A stretch of 64,000 bases of DNA, taken from NCBI GenBank assembly GCA_031291305.1, contig JARLJH010000014.1:1-64000 (forward strand), given 5' to 3'. Shown here one piece after another: positions 41,694-51,316 of the stretch (position 1 is its first letter; the number at the start of each line of letters is the position of its first letter). The position numbers and the translations under genes were made by a program. The notes beneath the pieces were generated by a model. It was not told the origin of the DNA and searched no databases. It saw only the letters and a program-made list of their open reading frames with translations. This DNA comes from Rhodoferax sp. GTDB taxonomy: Bacteria > Pseudomonadota > Gammaproteobacteria > Burkholderiales > Burkholderiaceae_C.

Positions 41694-42395
41694 ATGATTA
41701 GCAACAAAGCAAAATGGTCTGCGGAGTTTTTGGGCACTTTCTGGCTGACTTTTGGTGGATGTGGCAGTGCAGTGCTTGCCGCGGCATTTCCTGGTGTCGG
41801 CATTGGGCTGTTGGGCGTTTCTTTGGCGTTTGGCTTGACAGTTCTGACTGGGGCCTACGCGCTGGGGCCCATCTCTGGTGGGCATTTCAACCCGGCTGTT
41901 TCCATTGGTCTGGTGGTTGGCAAGCGTTTTTCAGCCGCTGAGTTGCCTGGCTACATTGCTTCGCAGGTTCTTGGCGCCATTGCCGCAGCGGCGTTGTTGT
42001 ACTTGATTGTTTCCGGCAAGTCCGATTTCCAGGGCGTTGGCGGATTTGCCACCAATGGTTATGGCAAAAACTCACCGGGTGGCTTCAGCATGTTGTCGGT
42101 GCTGGTTTGTGAAGTCGTCATGACGGCCATTTTTCTTGTTGTCATTTTGGGTGCTACCGCCAAAAAGGCCGCGGGTGGCTTTGGCGGTCTGGCCATCGGC
42201 CTTTGCCTGACCTTGATTCACCTGGTGTCCATTCCTGTGTCGAATACGTCCGTCAATCCTGCACGTAGCACCGGCCCTGCACTTTTTGCACAAACGGGTG
42301 CCCTGGGCGACCTTTGGCTGTTTTGGGTGGCGCCAATTGCCGGTGCGGTGTTTGGCGCACTGATCTACAACGTGCTTTTGGCTGACGAAAGATAA
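41694..42395 (+). CDS. aqpZ: Aquaporin Z
   Basis: A 233-residue water channel with six helices and the two pore half-helices HFNPAVSIG and [10 protein letters not shown], both with intact NPA boxes. The selectivity-filter arginine follows the second NPA. The N terminus [28 protein letters not shown] is diagnostic of AqpZ rather than the glycerol facilitator. GAAAGGAAAC precedes the ATG as a ribosome site. Confidence 0.95.
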   Translation: MISNKAKWSAEFLGTFWLTFGGCGSAVLAAAFPGVGIGLLGVSLAFGLTVLTGAYALGPISGGHFNPAVSIGLVVGKRFSAAELPGYIASQVLGAIAAAALLYLIVSGKSDFQGVGGFATNGYGKNSPGGFSMLSVLVCEVVMTAIFLVVILGATAKKAAGGFGGLAIGLCLTLIHLVSIPVSNTSVNPARSTGPALFAQTGALGDLWLFWVAPIAGAVFGALIYNVLLADER

Positions 42396-42493
42396 CGCCA
42401 GCATGGTTGACTGTTGAGTGGGTCCCAACAGTCACAGATCATGCACAATCCGGCAGCAATATTCTCTCCACTGCCCGATCACGACCCTCACCT

Positions 42494-43162
42494 ATGCGCA
42501 TCCTCTTGGCTGAAGACGAAAGTGAACTTGCCAACTGGCTGGTGCGCGCGCTGGAGCAGGGCGGATTTCAGGTGGATTGGGTCAACGATGGCCGCATGGT
42601 GCGTGTGTCGCTCAAGGCCACCCGGTACGACGCGTTGATTCTCGATCTGGGCCTGCCGGGCCTGGACGGTCACGATGTACTGGCCAACTTGCGGGAAGCC
42701 GACCACCGCCTGCCAGTGTTGATCCTCACGGCACGCGATTCACTGATGGAGCGAGTCAGCACTTTGCGCGAGGGTGCTGACGATTTTCTGGCTAAACCGT
42801 TTGAACTGGCCGAGTTGGAGGCGCGTCTGATGGTGTTGATCCGCAGGTCTCGCGGCAGCGAGCATCCGCGCTTTGCCTGCGGTCCTTTGTCGTATGACAC
42901 CGGCAGCAAGCAGTTCACCTTGGGCCATGAACCACTGACGCTGACCCCGCGCGAACACGCAGCCTTGCGGGCGCTGATCCAGCACAGCGGTGAGCCCTTG
43001 TCCAAGCAAGAGATTTTGGAGCGGGTTTTTTCCGATGAGCAAGACGTGCACCCTGAGGCCATTGAGGTGCTGGTGCACCGGCTTCGCAAGCGCCTGGGGG
43101 ACAGCCAGGTGCGCATTACTACCCTGCGGGGCCTGGGTTACGTGCTGGAAAGCGCCCAGTGA
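42494..43162 (+). CDS. tctD: OmpR-type response regulator TctD
   Basis: A 222-residue two-domain regulator: receiver with MRILLAEDESELANWL and phospho-acceptor Asp51 in LILDLGLPGLDG, then a winged-helix DNA-binding domain ending EVLVHRLRKRLGDSQVRITTLRGLGYVL. I started at the ATG before the receiver; the frame is open back to 42407. The stop overlaps the tctE start by four bases. With tctE and the tctCBA genes downstream it fits the tricarboxylate-sensing TctD. Confidence 0.88.
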   Translation: MRILLAEDESELANWLVRALEQGGFQVDWVNDGRMVRVSLKATRYDALILDLGLPGLDGHDVLANLREADHRLPVLILTARDSLMERVSTLREGADDFLAKPFELAELEARLMVLIRRSRGSEHPRFACGPLSYDTGSKQFTLGHEPLTLTPREHAALRALIQHSGEPLSKQEILERVFSDEQDVHPEAIEVLVHRLRKRLGDSQVRITTLRGLGYVLESAQ

Positions 43163-44577
43163 GCTGGCCTGTGCTCGAGCGCCTGCGTGCCTTGAGCTTG
43201 CGGCGCGCATTGCTGCTGCTTTTGGTGCCCGGCTTTTTGTTGGTAGGAGCAGCTGAAGTCTGGCAAACCTGGCGCACAGCAGTGGATGCTGCCAATGCGG
43301 CTTATGACCGCTCGCTGCTGGGTGCCATCAAGGCGATGGATGCCAACATTTCAACGGCCAGCGGTGGACTGGCGGTAGAGTTGCCCTACCGCATGCTGGA
43401 ATTCTTCGAGCTGACCGCCAGCGGGCATGTCTATTTCCGGGTGGCAACAGAAAATGGGCTGGTGGAGATTGGCAGTTCAGACTTGCCACGACCAAGCGGT
43501 GTGCTGGTGACGGGGCAGCCGGTATTTCGGGATGCCGTCTACTTTGATGAAGCCGTGCGGGTGGGTTCATACGCGCGCGTGCTGGACAAACCCTTGGGCG
43601 GACAGGTGGCCGGGCAACGGCTGCTGATTCAGGTGGCTGAAACGCTGGAGTCGCGTCAGGCGTTTACGCGGGAGCTGGTTCTGCAGTCCGTGGCGCGGGA
43701 TGTCTTGCTGATGGTGGTGGCCGTCGGTCTCATGGTTTTGGCTGTGAGTTGGGCGTTGCGACCATTAGCGCGTTTGCGTCGCGAAGTGCAGGCGCGTGCG
43801 CCGCAAGACCTGCGACCCATTGATGTGTTGAGCATTCCAGCCGAGGTGCAGCCTTTGGTGGATGCTATCAATTTTCATATTGAACGCAATCGGCAGCACA
43901 CCGAGGCACGCCAGCGCTTTGTGGATGACGCGTCGCACCAGTTGCGCACCCCCTTGACGACCCTGACCACCCAGGTGGGATTTGCCCTGCGTGAAGCAGA
44001 CCCTGATCGGCAGCGCGAAGTGCTTGTGGCCATCAAGAACCAGCTGGAGGAAACCATCCGCCAGACCAACCAGATGCTGGCGCTGGCGCGGGTGGACAGC
44101 GCTGAGTTTGTGCTGGAAGTGCTGGATGCCACCGCCATCGCGGAAAAAGTGACCCGTGACTGGTGGCCGCAGGCGCGTGCCAGCGGTGTTGACCTCGGGT
44201 TTGAACCCGACAACCAGCCCTTGCTACTGAATGTGCATGGCCCCTTGCTTCAGGAAGCCTTGTCAAACCTGTTGCATAACGCCATCCGGTACACACCGCG
44301 TGGCGGACAAGTCACAGTCAAGCTGCGTCACAGCGCTGACCGCGGCATGATCAACGTGCTCGACAGCGGACCGGGCATGTCTGCCGACGACCTCAATCGG
44401 GCGGGGAACCGTTTTTTTCGGGGTAGCAACGTGACCCAGCCTGGCTCCGGTCTGGGGCTGGCCATTGTGCGGTCGATTGCTATTCGAATGAACGGCGAGT
44501 TTCGTTTGAGCGCCAATGCCGATGGGCCGGGACTGGTGGCTTCCATCGTGTTGCCTCTGGTCCAAAATATCGGTTAA
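43159..44577 (+). CDS. tctE: Sensor histidine kinase TctE
   Basis: A 472-residue membrane kinase. Helices at about 12-34 and 180-202 flank a periplasmic domain of about 145 residues typical of TctE/QseC-like sensors. Then come a HAMP-like linker, a HisKA domain with DDASHQLRTPLTTL (His260), an N box LLHNAIRYTPRGG and G boxes VLDSGPGM and GSGLGLAI. It pairs with tctD by overlap and with the tctCBA transport genes by position, so it probably senses citrate-like acids. Confidence 0.88.
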   Translation: MSWPVLERLRALSLRRALLLLLVPGFLLVGAAEVWQTWRTAVDAANAAYDRSLLGAIKAMDANISTASGGLAVELPYRMLEFFELTASGHVYFRVATENGLVEIGSSDLPRPSGVLVTGQPVFRDAVYFDEAVRVGSYARVLDKPLGGQVAGQRLLIQVAETLESRQAFTRELVLQSVARDVLLMVVAVGLMVLAVSWALRPLARLRREVQARAPQDLRPIDVLSIPAEVQPLVDAINFHIERNRQHTEARQRFVDDASHQLRTPLTTLTTQVGFALREADPDRQREVLVAIKNQLEETIRQTNQMLALARVDSAEFVLEVLDATAIAEKVTRDWWPQARASGVDLGFEPDNQPLLLNVHGPLLQEALSNLLHNAIRYTPRGGQVTVKLRHSADRGMINVLDSGPGMSADDLNRAGNRFFRGSNVTQPGSGLGLAIVRSIAIRMNGEFRLSANADGPGLVASIVLPLVQNIG

Positions 44578-44654
44578 TGCCGGGTTTTCCCTAATGTTTT
44601 GACGGATTTTCTGAAAGCTGCTCGAAAGCACGGCCTGGATACGGTCCCCGCACT

Positions 44655-44697
44655 CCTCCGATCCGCCGTGCTGATCTGGAGGGGGAACATCCCCCCA
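44655..44697 (+). promoter_or_regulatory. Leader hairpin before tctC
   Basis: GGGGGA (44681-44686) and TCCCCC (44690-44695) form a six-pair stem with a three-base loop close to the tctC start region. CTCC repeats upstream (44654-44659) could instead pair with GGAGGGG (44678-44684). The two alternatives overlap, so the leader can fold in two ways. A regulatory role is only a suggestion. Confidence 0.3.
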
Positions 44698-44713
44698 ACT
44701 TTGCGGAGACATC

Positions 44714-45694
44714 ATGAAATTCAAAGCCCATCTTCTGTCCCTGGTTCTGGCTGGTATGGCTACTGCTGGCCTTGCTGGTCCGCTGGACAAAACCGAATGC
44801 ATTGCCGGTGCCAAGCCCGGTGGTGGGTTCGACCTGACTTGCAAGCTGGCACAGTCGGCTTTGCTGACGGGTAAATTCATCACTGACCCGATGCGCATCA
44901 CTTACATGCCCGGCGGTATTGGCGCCGTGGCCTACAACACCATCATTGCCCAGCGCCCAGCCGAAGCCAACACCATCGTGGCGTATTCAGGTGGCTCATT
45001 GCTGAACATTGCCCAAGGTAAATTTGGCCGCTATAACGAAAACGATGTGCGCTGGGTGTCCGCTGTGGGGAGCGATTTCGGTGCCGTCATCGTGGCTGAA
45101 AACTCGCCGTTCAAGACCCTCAAAGACCTGGTGGACGCTGTCAAGGCAGATTCGACCAAGGTGGTATTTGGTGCCGGTGGTTCTATTGGCAGCCAAGACT
45201 GGATGAAAGCCGCGCTGACAGCACGTGCTGCGGGTTTGAGCCCCAAGTCAATGCGTTTTGTCGCGTTTGAAGGCGGTGGCGAAGCCATCACGGCGCTGCA
45301 AGGTGGCCATGTGCAGGTGTACTCAGGTGATGCCTCCGAGGCCGAAGAGCAGATCAAGGCCGGTGCCAAGATCCGCGTGCTTGCCGTGATGTCTGACAAG
45401 CGTCTGGAAGGTAGCTTGGCCAGCATTCCGACAGCTAAGGAGCAAGGTATGGATGTCGATTGGCCGATCATTCGTGGCTTTTACGTCGGCCCCAAGGTGA
45501 GCGATGCCGACTATAAGGTCTGGGTGGATACATTCAACAAGATGATGGCAACCCCAGAATTCAACAAGCTGCGTGGTGAACGTGGTCTGTTCAAGTTCTC
45601 CCTGACCGGCGCTGAGCTGGATGCTTATATCAAGAAGCAAGTCGCTACCTATCGCGGCATGGCGGCTGAATTTGGTCTCAACGTCGCCAAGTAA
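44714..45694 (+). CDS. tctC: Tricarboxylate transporter substrate-binding protein TctC
   Basis: A 326-residue periplasmic binding protein with a cleaved signal (MKFKAHLLSLVLAGMATAGL, cleavage near AGLAG). It has the family loops IAGAKPGGGFDLTCKLAQ near the N terminus, MRITYMPGGIGAVAYN, and GAGGSIGSQDWMKAAL, which hold a carboxylate ligand. It feeds the TctAB membrane carrier, a sodium- or proton-driven uptake system for citrate and related acids. GCGGAGA lies before the ATG. An internal terminator follows. Confidence 0.93.
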   Translation: MKFKAHLLSLVLAGMATAGLAGPLDKTECIAGAKPGGGFDLTCKLAQSALLTGKFITDPMRITYMPGGIGAVAYNTIIAQRPAEANTIVAYSGGSLLNIAQGKFGRYNENDVRWVSAVGSDFGAVIVAENSPFKTLKDLVDAVKADSTKVVFGAGGSIGSQDWMKAALTARAAGLSPKSMRFVAFEGGGEAITALQGGHVQVYSGDASEAEEQIKAGAKIRVLAVMSDKRLEGSLASIPTAKEQGMDVDWPIIRGFYVGPKVSDADYKVWVDTFNKMMATPEFNKLRGERGLFKFSLTGAELDAYIKKQVATYRGMAAEFGLNVAK

Positions 45695-45708
45695 ATCCAG
45701 CTTGATGA

Positions 45709-45736
45709 CCCGGCCCGACGGGCCGGGCATTTTTTA
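45709..45736 (+). terminator. Internal terminator between tctC and tctB
   Basis: CCCGGCCC (45709-45716) and GGGCCGGG (45720-45727) form a perfect eight-pair GC stem with loop GAC, followed by CATTTTTT. This is a textbook intrinsic terminator inside the operon. Partial read-through would give much more TctC binding protein than TctAB carrier. Confidence 0.9.
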
Positions 45737-45754
45737 ATTTCAGGAGATAAATCC

Positions 45755-46201
45755 ATGAGCGACCGCATTCTTGGCGCGGTGTGTGTGGCTGTGGGCGCAG
45801 GCATGGCCTGGGCCGCCCGCAGCTATGTGGCACCCATTTCTTACGAGCCGGTGGGCCCGAGTTCTTTTCCCATGCTTTTGGCTGGTTTGATGGCGGGCGT
45901 GGGCGCGTGGATGGTGGTCAAGCCTGGCCCGCAGGCGTTTGGTTTGGCCCGTGATCATGTCAAACCGTTTCTGATGTCCGTTGTGGCCGTGTTCATTTAC
46001 GCGGGTTTGTTTGAGTCGCTGGGTTTTACGCTGGCCACCACGGTGATGGCTGTGCCGGTGGGTATGGCGTTTGGCGGTGGTTGGAAGAAGTCATTGGCAG
46101 GCGGCATCTGCATTGGGTTGGTGCTGTATCTGCTGTTTGACAAGTTGCTCGATGTGGTGCTGCCCACGGGTGTGCTGTCATTCATTTTTGGAGGACGGTG
46201 A
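45755..46201 (+). CDS. tctB: Tricarboxylate transporter small membrane subunit TctB
   Basis: A 148-residue protein with four helices, beginning DRILGAVCVAVGAGMAW and containing PSSFPMLLAGLMAGVGAWMV, both usual for TctB. It forms the membrane complex with TctA. CAGGAGATA precedes the ATG and the stop overlaps the tctA start by four bases. Confidence 0.92.
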   Translation: MSDRILGAVCVAVGAGMAWAARSYVAPISYEPVGPSSFPMLLAGLMAGVGAWMVVKPGPQAFGLARDHVKPFLMSVVAVFIYAGLFESLGFTLATTVMAVPVGMAFGGGWKKSLAGGICIGLVLYLLFDKLLDVVLPTGVLSFIFGGR

Positions 46202-47703
46202 TGGATACGCTGAACTATCTTCTGGTCGGTTTTGGCGTTGCGCTGACCCCCACCAATCTGTTGATTGCGGCGCTGGGTGGTTTTATCGGCACGGTGGTCG
46301 GCATGCTGCCGGGGCTGGGGCCCATCAATGGCGTGGCCATTTTGATGCCGCTGGCGTTTGCGCTGCATTTGCCGCCTGAAACAGCGCTGATTCTTCTGGC
46401 TGCGGTTTATATGGGCTGTGAATACGGTGGGCGCATTTCGTCCATCCTGCTCAATGTGCCCGGTGATGCGGGTGCCATCATGACGGCGCTGGATGGCTAT
46501 CCGATGGCCAAAAAAGGCCAGGCGGGCGTGGCGCTGTCGATCTCGGCCTGGAGCTCATTCATTGGGTCGCTGGTGGCCACCGTTGGCATCGTGCTGTTTG
46601 CGCCTCTGCTGGCGCGCTGGGCGCTGGCGTTTGGCCCGGCTGAATACTTTGCGCTGATGTGTTTTGCCTTTGCCTGTATCACCGGGCTCATGGGTGACGC
46701 ACCGATGAAAGCGGTGTTGGCGGCCATCATTGGCCTGTCCCTGTCCACCATCGGGCTGGACTCCAACTCGGGCGTGTACCGTTTTACCGGCGACAACTTG
46801 CATCTCTCGGATGGCATCCAGTTCATCGTGGTGGTGATCGGGGTGTTTTCCATCAGCGAGATTTTGTTGATGCTGGAGATGCACCATAGCAGCGACGGCA
46901 TGGTCAAGATCACGGGCCGTAACCTGTTCAACTTTCAGGAATTGGTTCACACCCGCTGGACGGTGCTGCGTTCTTCCATGATGGGTTTTGTCGTGGGCGT
47001 GTTGCCGGGTGCAGGTGCCACCATTGCCAGCGCCATGGCCTATTCGACTGAGAAACGTCTGGCGGGTGATAGTGGCACTTTTGGTGAGGGCGACATTCGC
47101 GGTGTGGCTGCGCCCGAGGCCGCCAACAACGCCTCTGCTGCGGGCTCGTTTGTGCCGATGCTCACCTTGGGCGTGCCGGGGTCAGGTACCACCGCCGTGA
47201 TGGTGGGCGCGCTGTCGCTCTACAACATCACACCCGGCCCGGCGCTGTTTACCCAAAACCCGACGCTGGTCTGGGGGTTGATTGCCTCACTGTTTATTGC
47301 CAACGTACTGCTGCTGTTCATCAACATACCCTTGGTGCGCGTTTTTACCAGCGTGTTGCGCCTGCCCAATTGGGCTTTGGTTCCGGGCATTCTGGCCATC
47401 AGTGCCGTGGGGGTGTTCTCGGTGCATGCCACCACCTTCGATTTGATGCTGATGTCCACTTTTGGTGTGGTGGGTTACCTGCTGCGCAAGCAGGGTGTGC
47501 CGATGGCGCCGCTGATTTTGGGTTTTGTTCTGGGTGACATGATGGAGCAGAACCTGCGCCGCGCCCTGTCCATCACCAATGGAGAATTGGGTATCCTGAT
47601 TGAAAGCCCGATCTGCAAGGGCTTGTGGATAGCCGCTGTGGCGATGGTTGTCGTGCCACCGGTCATGCGAATGTTGGCCAAGCGCAAAGAGGGAAAGGAC
47701 TGA
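46198..47703 (+). CDS. tctA: Tricarboxylate transporter large membrane subunit TctA
   Basis: A 501-residue permease with about 11-12 helices. The family motifs [43 protein letters not shown] and [16 protein letters not shown] are all present, together with [24 protein letters not shown] in the second half; these glycine/proline loops form the transport core. It is the last gene of the tctCBA operon. Confidence 0.95.
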   Translation: MMDTLNYLLVGFGVALTPTNLLIAALGGFIGTVVGMLPGLGPINGVAILMPLAFALHLPPETALILLAAVYMGCEYGGRISSILLNVPGDAGAIMTALDGYPMAKKGQAGVALSISAWSSFIGSLVATVGIVLFAPLLARWALAFGPAEYFALMCFAFACITGLMGDAPMKAVLAAIIGLSLSTIGLDSNSGVYRFTGDNLHLSDGIQFIVVVIGVFSISEILLMLEMHHSSDGMVKITGRNLFNFQELVHTRWTVLRSSMMGFVVGVLPGAGATIASAMAYSTEKRLAGDSGTFGEGDIRGVAAPEAANNASAAGSFVPMLTLGVPGSGTTAVMVGALSLYNITPGPALFTQNPTLVWGLIASLFIANVLLLFINIPLVRVFTSVLRLPNWALVPGILAISAVGVFSVHATTFDLMLMSTFGVVGYLLRKQGVPMAPLILGFVLGDMMEQNLRRALSITNGELGILIESPICKGLWIAAVAMVVVPPVMRMLAKRKEGKD

Positions 47704-47725
47704 GCAGAGCTGCTTGATAGAGCCG

Positions 47726-47748
47726 CCACCGTCAGGAACAGACGGTGG
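47726..47748 (+). terminator. Hairpin after tctA
   Basis: CCACCGTC (47726-47733) and GACGGTGG (47741-47748) form a perfect eight-pair stem with a seven-base loop, 22 bases after the tctA stop. There is no T run, so it may terminate weakly or protect the message end. Confidence 0.5.
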
Positions 47749-47854
47749 AGCTTGGCCCACTTGTAACCAGAAAGAACTCTGTCGCGGCGTTCTGCCCGCT
47801 CAAAACGAAGCTATGCTGGTCTGCCGCCGGAGCGCGGTCAGACTTTTCTTCGTT

Positions 47855-49045
47855 ATGCGCGTCGACCATACAGCTTTTTACGCCTCACTTTTCCTGTCGC
47901 GGTTGGCCGACCAGATCTTGCTATTTGTGGTGCCGCTGGTCGTGTTCCAGGTCACACAAAGTGCGGCATGGTCTGGCGTGGTTTTTTTTGCAGAGACATT
48001 GCCCAGGTTCCTGTCCTTCCCGGTCTGCGGTGCCCTCTGTGACCGGGTTTCACCTTTTCGCTTGCTGCGAATCAGTCAGATGTTTCGTGCCACCACGTGC
48101 GTGCTGGGTGCTGCTGCATCTGGCCTGACTGGAAATGTGGCTTGGCTGGTGGCGGTTTCAGTCGTGTGCGGCGTGTTGACCACTCAAGGGGTGATGGCGC
48201 GTGAAGTGATGCTTCCTCAGGTGTTTCGGGAGTTCCGAACCGAAAAAGTCTTGGCCCACGCACAAATTGCCGACCAATTGGGCATGGTGTTGGGGCCGCT
48301 GCTGGCGGCACTGGCACTTGATGGATGGTCGTGGGTGGTTGTGCTGGGTGCGACCGCCGTGCTGTTTTTGGCCGCCGATACTGCCATGAAAATATGGCGT
48401 TCAGCCAGTTCGGTGGAACTCGTCGAGCCTGCTTTGGTTCATCCCATCGAAGGCATGCATTGGCTTCAACCCTACAGAAAAGCGCTGGTCCACGTCCTGC
48501 ACTTACCTGGTTTAGTGCAACTTATCACCCTGTCCGCCGGGGTCAACCTGGTCATTGGCGTGACCCTGGCGACATCGGCGGCCATGGTGACGGGCACGTT
48601 TCATCGGTCCGGCAACGATTACGCGGCGCTGCAAACCGGCGGGGCCGTTGCCACCGTGATCATCCTCTTGTTGATTGCCCGTTTGTCCTTGCCGTTACGT
48701 GGCATGGGACTCGTCTCTTACGGTTGCATACTGTTGGGTGGGGTAGCCACCGCGTTCAGCAACGGGCCGTTGGCTTATGCCATTGGTTTTTTGATGGTCA
48801 TAGGTTTTGACAAAATGTTCAGCGTCTATATCCGCACACGCCGGTTTCAGGTCATACCAACGGCGGACTTGGGGAAAACCACCGGACTCATTGTCATGCT
48901 CAATAACTTGACGCAACCTGTGGCAGGTTTGGTGGTTGGCCTGTTTGCTGGTCAAGCCAACGCCCGAGGTGTCATTGTGGCCATGACTGTCGGCATGGCC
49001 ATGCTGGGCGGTCTGGCCATCTTCTTTGGCGGGATGCGCAAGTAA
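47855..49045 (+). CDS. MFS transporter
   Basis: About 396 residues with around 11-12 helices. The N terminus MRVDHTAFYASLFLSRLADQILLFVVPLVVFQVTQ and the loop PVCGALCDRVSPFRLLR (a form of the MFS motif A) identify the major facilitator superfamily, in the subgroup often annotated as drug or siderophore exporters. The ATG at 47855 starts the first helix; the frame is open further upstream into tctA, which is unlikely to be used. The substrate is unknown. Confidence 0.82.
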   Translation: MRVDHTAFYASLFLSRLADQILLFVVPLVVFQVTQSAAWSGVVFFAETLPRFLSFPVCGALCDRVSPFRLLRISQMFRATTCVLGAAASGLTGNVAWLVAVSVVCGVLTTQGVMAREVMLPQVFREFRTEKVLAHAQIADQLGMVLGPLLAALALDGWSWVVVLGATAVLFLAADTAMKIWRSASSVELVEPALVHPIEGMHWLQPYRKALVHVLHLPGLVQLITLSAGVNLVIGVTLATSAAMVTGTFHRSGNDYAALQTGGAVATVIILLLIARLSLPLRGMGLVSYGCILLGGVATAFSNGPLAYAIGFLMVIGFDKMFSVYIRTRRFQVIPTADLGKTTGLIVMLNNLTQPVAGLVVGLFAGQANARGVIVAMTVGMAMLGGLAIFFGGMRK

Positions 49046-49089
49046 ACAAATGTCGGCTTTTTTTTACACCACCAAAGCACACACCACCC

Positions 49090-51129
49090 TCAGTGACCAA
49101 ATTCCTGCTTGGGCCGGGTTTTGTGAAAGGCGATGGGCACGCCCTTGCTGGCGGCCAGCAACTCCTGGCGTGACTGTTTAGCCACGGCGGGTTTCATCTT
49201 GCCCATGACGTGCATCTCGCAGGGTTTGCAGTCAAAACGCAGGGTGAGTTTTTCTTTGCCGTTGACCAGTTGCAGCGGCTCGGCCTTCACAAACCCTTGC
49301 ACGCCGGTCACACCTTTGGCCTGTTTGGGGCACAGGCTGAGCGAGAAACGAACGCAGTGTTTGGTGATCATCAGGCTGACTTCGCCCAGTTCCTGCACCG
49401 CCTCATACGCCGGGGCGATGACCTTGACACCGTGGCGGGCATAAAAGTCGTGAGCGGGTTTGTTGAAGACGTTGGCCAGATAGCTCAGCGTGTCGTCAGG
49501 GTAGGGCACGGGTGGCTCCACCGGCACAGCGCGCGGCAATCGGGTGAAAGCTTGGGTGTGGGCGGTTTCCAGCGCTTCGACCGCATCGCGACGTAAGGCG
49601 TTGAGCAATGAGCTGGGTAAAACTATGGCATCAAATTGGCCTCTAGCCCAGGTAATATCTAGGCTTATAGCTATGAATATCGTATTTCCCAAGCGGCTGA
49701 GCTGGGCGCGGGCTTGCTCGGTAGCTGCTTCGGCATCCATGGCTGGCTGGCGGTTGGCAGCGGGGAAGGGCTGCTGCACGGTGGCGCTGTGGCCGTCTTC
49801 ATCGGTCAGTGTCAGCTGCACGGCATCGGCCAGCACGTGCAGTTTGGCCCATACACCGATGCGTCGGTCGCTGGACTTTTTGTCCAGCTGACGCAGCCAG
49901 TTCACATCGCGGTTGCGGTTGACCTCAACACCGGCGCGCAGGTCTTTGAGTGTGTCCAGCGCGTCTTTGGGAAACACGCGCCAGCGCGCCTTTTTGGCAC
50001 TGATGAGTTCGGCACGGTTGATGGCCAGTCCCACCAGTTCTTTTTGCAAATCGTAGTAGCACAGGCCGTCGCCGTTGTGCAGCTCGGTGTAGCGGCTGGT
50101 CAGCTCCAGTTCCACCCAGTTCGGGCCGGTTTGCAGCACATGGCCGATGGCTTGACCGGGGTTTTTGGGCGTGTCGAACGCGCCGATCGTGTCCTGGCGG
50201 CCATGGACAAAGTAGTCGGTGAACTCGCGGTTGAAGTTCTGGTTCGGATCGGGCGTGAAGCTGAAGGTGGTGCTGCCGCTGCTGGCGCGGCTCAAAGGGG
50301 TGTCGGAATGCTGGCGCTCTTCGATCAGCTCGTCGAGCAACGTGCGGTAATGGGCAGTGATGTTTTTCACATACGCCATGTCCTTGTAGCGCCCTTCGAT
50401 CTTGAAGCTGCGCACACCGGCATCCACCAGCGCAGCGATGTTGTCGCTCTGGTTGTTGTCTTTCATGGACAGCACATGTTTGTCATGCGCCACAAAGCGG
50501 CCCTTGTCGTCAATCACCTGATACGGCAGGCGGCAGGCCTGGCTGCATTCGCCCCGGTTGGCGCTGCGCCCGGTGTGGGCGGCACTGATGTAGCACTGGC
50601 CGCTGTAGGCCACGCACAGCGCGCCGTGCACAAAAAATTCGATGGTGCTTTTGGCTGGGTCGGTGGCTGCACGGATGGCGGCAATCTGCTCCAGCGTGAG
50701 TTCACGCGCCAGCACGATCTGGCTCAGGCCCACATCCTGCAAAAAACGCGCTTTCTCGGGTGTGCGGATGTCAGTCTGCGTGCTGGCGTGCAGCTGGATC
50801 GGCGGCAGGTCAATGCCCAGCAGACCCATGTCCTGAATGATCAGCGCGTCCACTCCCGCGTCATAGAGCTGCCAGGCTAACTTGCGCGCGGACTCCAGCT
50901 CGTCGTCACGCAGGATGGTGTTGAGGGTGACAAAAATGCGGCTGTTAAAGCGGTGCGCATGCGCCACCAGCTTTGCGATGTCTGCTACAGAATTGTCAGC
51001 GCTTGACCTGGCACCAAAGCCGGGCCCGCCGATATACACGGCGTCAGCGCCATGGTTGACGGCTTCGATGCCAATGGCAGCGTCGCGCGCCGGGGCTAGG
51101 AGTTCGAGTTGGTGGGGGAGGAGGGACAT
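49090..51129 (-). CDS. rlhA: 23S rRNA C2501 hydroxylase RlhA (peptidase U32 family)
   Basis: A 679-residue U32-family protein, close in length to E. coli RlhA (YdcP), which hydroxylates cytidine 2501 of 23S rRNA. The N-terminal barrel begins ELLAPARDAAIGIEAVNHGADAVYIGG, and the family signature FFVHGALCVAYSGQCYIS is followed by GECSQACRLPY, giving the conserved cysteines for an iron-sulfur site. The shorter U32 proteins (UbiU, UbiV, TrhP) are about half this size. The coding sequence contains a copy of the dispersed repeat (49631-49679), translated as IFIAISLDITWARGQFDA. Confidence 0.85.
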   Translation of the reverse strand: MSLLPHQLELLAPARDAAIGIEAVNHGADAVYIGGPGFGARSSADNSVADIAKLVAHAHRFNSRIFVTLNTILRDDELESARKLAWQLYDAGVDALIIQDMGLLGIDLPPIQLHASTQTDIRTPEKARFLQDVGLSQIVLARELTLEQIAAIRAATDPAKSTIEFFVHGALCVAYSGQCYISAAHTGRSANRGECSQACRLPYQVIDDKGRFVAHDKHVLSMKDNNQSDNIAALVDAGVRSFKIEGRYKDMAYVKNITAHYRTLLDELIEERQHSDTPLSRASSGSTTFSFTPDPNQNFNREFTDYFVHGRQDTIGAFDTPKNPGQAIGHVLQTGPNWVELELTSRYTELHNGDGLCYYDLQKELVGLAINRAELISAKKARWRVFPKDALDTLKDLRAGVEVNRNRDVNWLRQLDKKSSDRRIGVWAKLHVLADAVQLTLTDEDGHSATVQQPFPAANRQPAMDAEAATEQARAQLSRLGNTIFIAISLDITWARGQFDAIVLPSSLLNALRRDAVEALETAHTQAFTRLPRAVPVEPPVPYPDDTLSYLANVFNKPAHDFYARHGVKVIAPAYEAVQELGEVSLMITKHCVRFSLSLCPKQAKGVTGVQGFVKAEPLQLVNGKEKLTLRFDCKPCEMHVMGKMKPAVAKQSRQELLAASKGVPIAFHKTRPKQEFGH
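49631..49679. repeat. Dispersed repeat inside rlhA, copy C
   Basis: TCAAATTGGCCTCTAGCCCA starts the element and GCTTATAGCTATGAA ends it. Read on the gene strand it gives FIAISLDITWARGQF in frame, nearly the same peptide as copy D in the DUF1624 gene. Confidence 0.85.
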
Positions 51130-51316
51130 GGGGCGGGATTATCCCCGCCTGTGTTCGACCCCACACGCGGCTTGGACGTTTCGAAATAACTGATGAACCT
51201 GGGCCATTTCGCTGACGATCTGATCACCTGGGCGGGACAGGCGCCAGCGTGCCGCCTCAAGTTCATGTTGATGTCACATCCGCAGAATGTAATGCTGCTT
51301 TTTACCGGGGAAAAAA

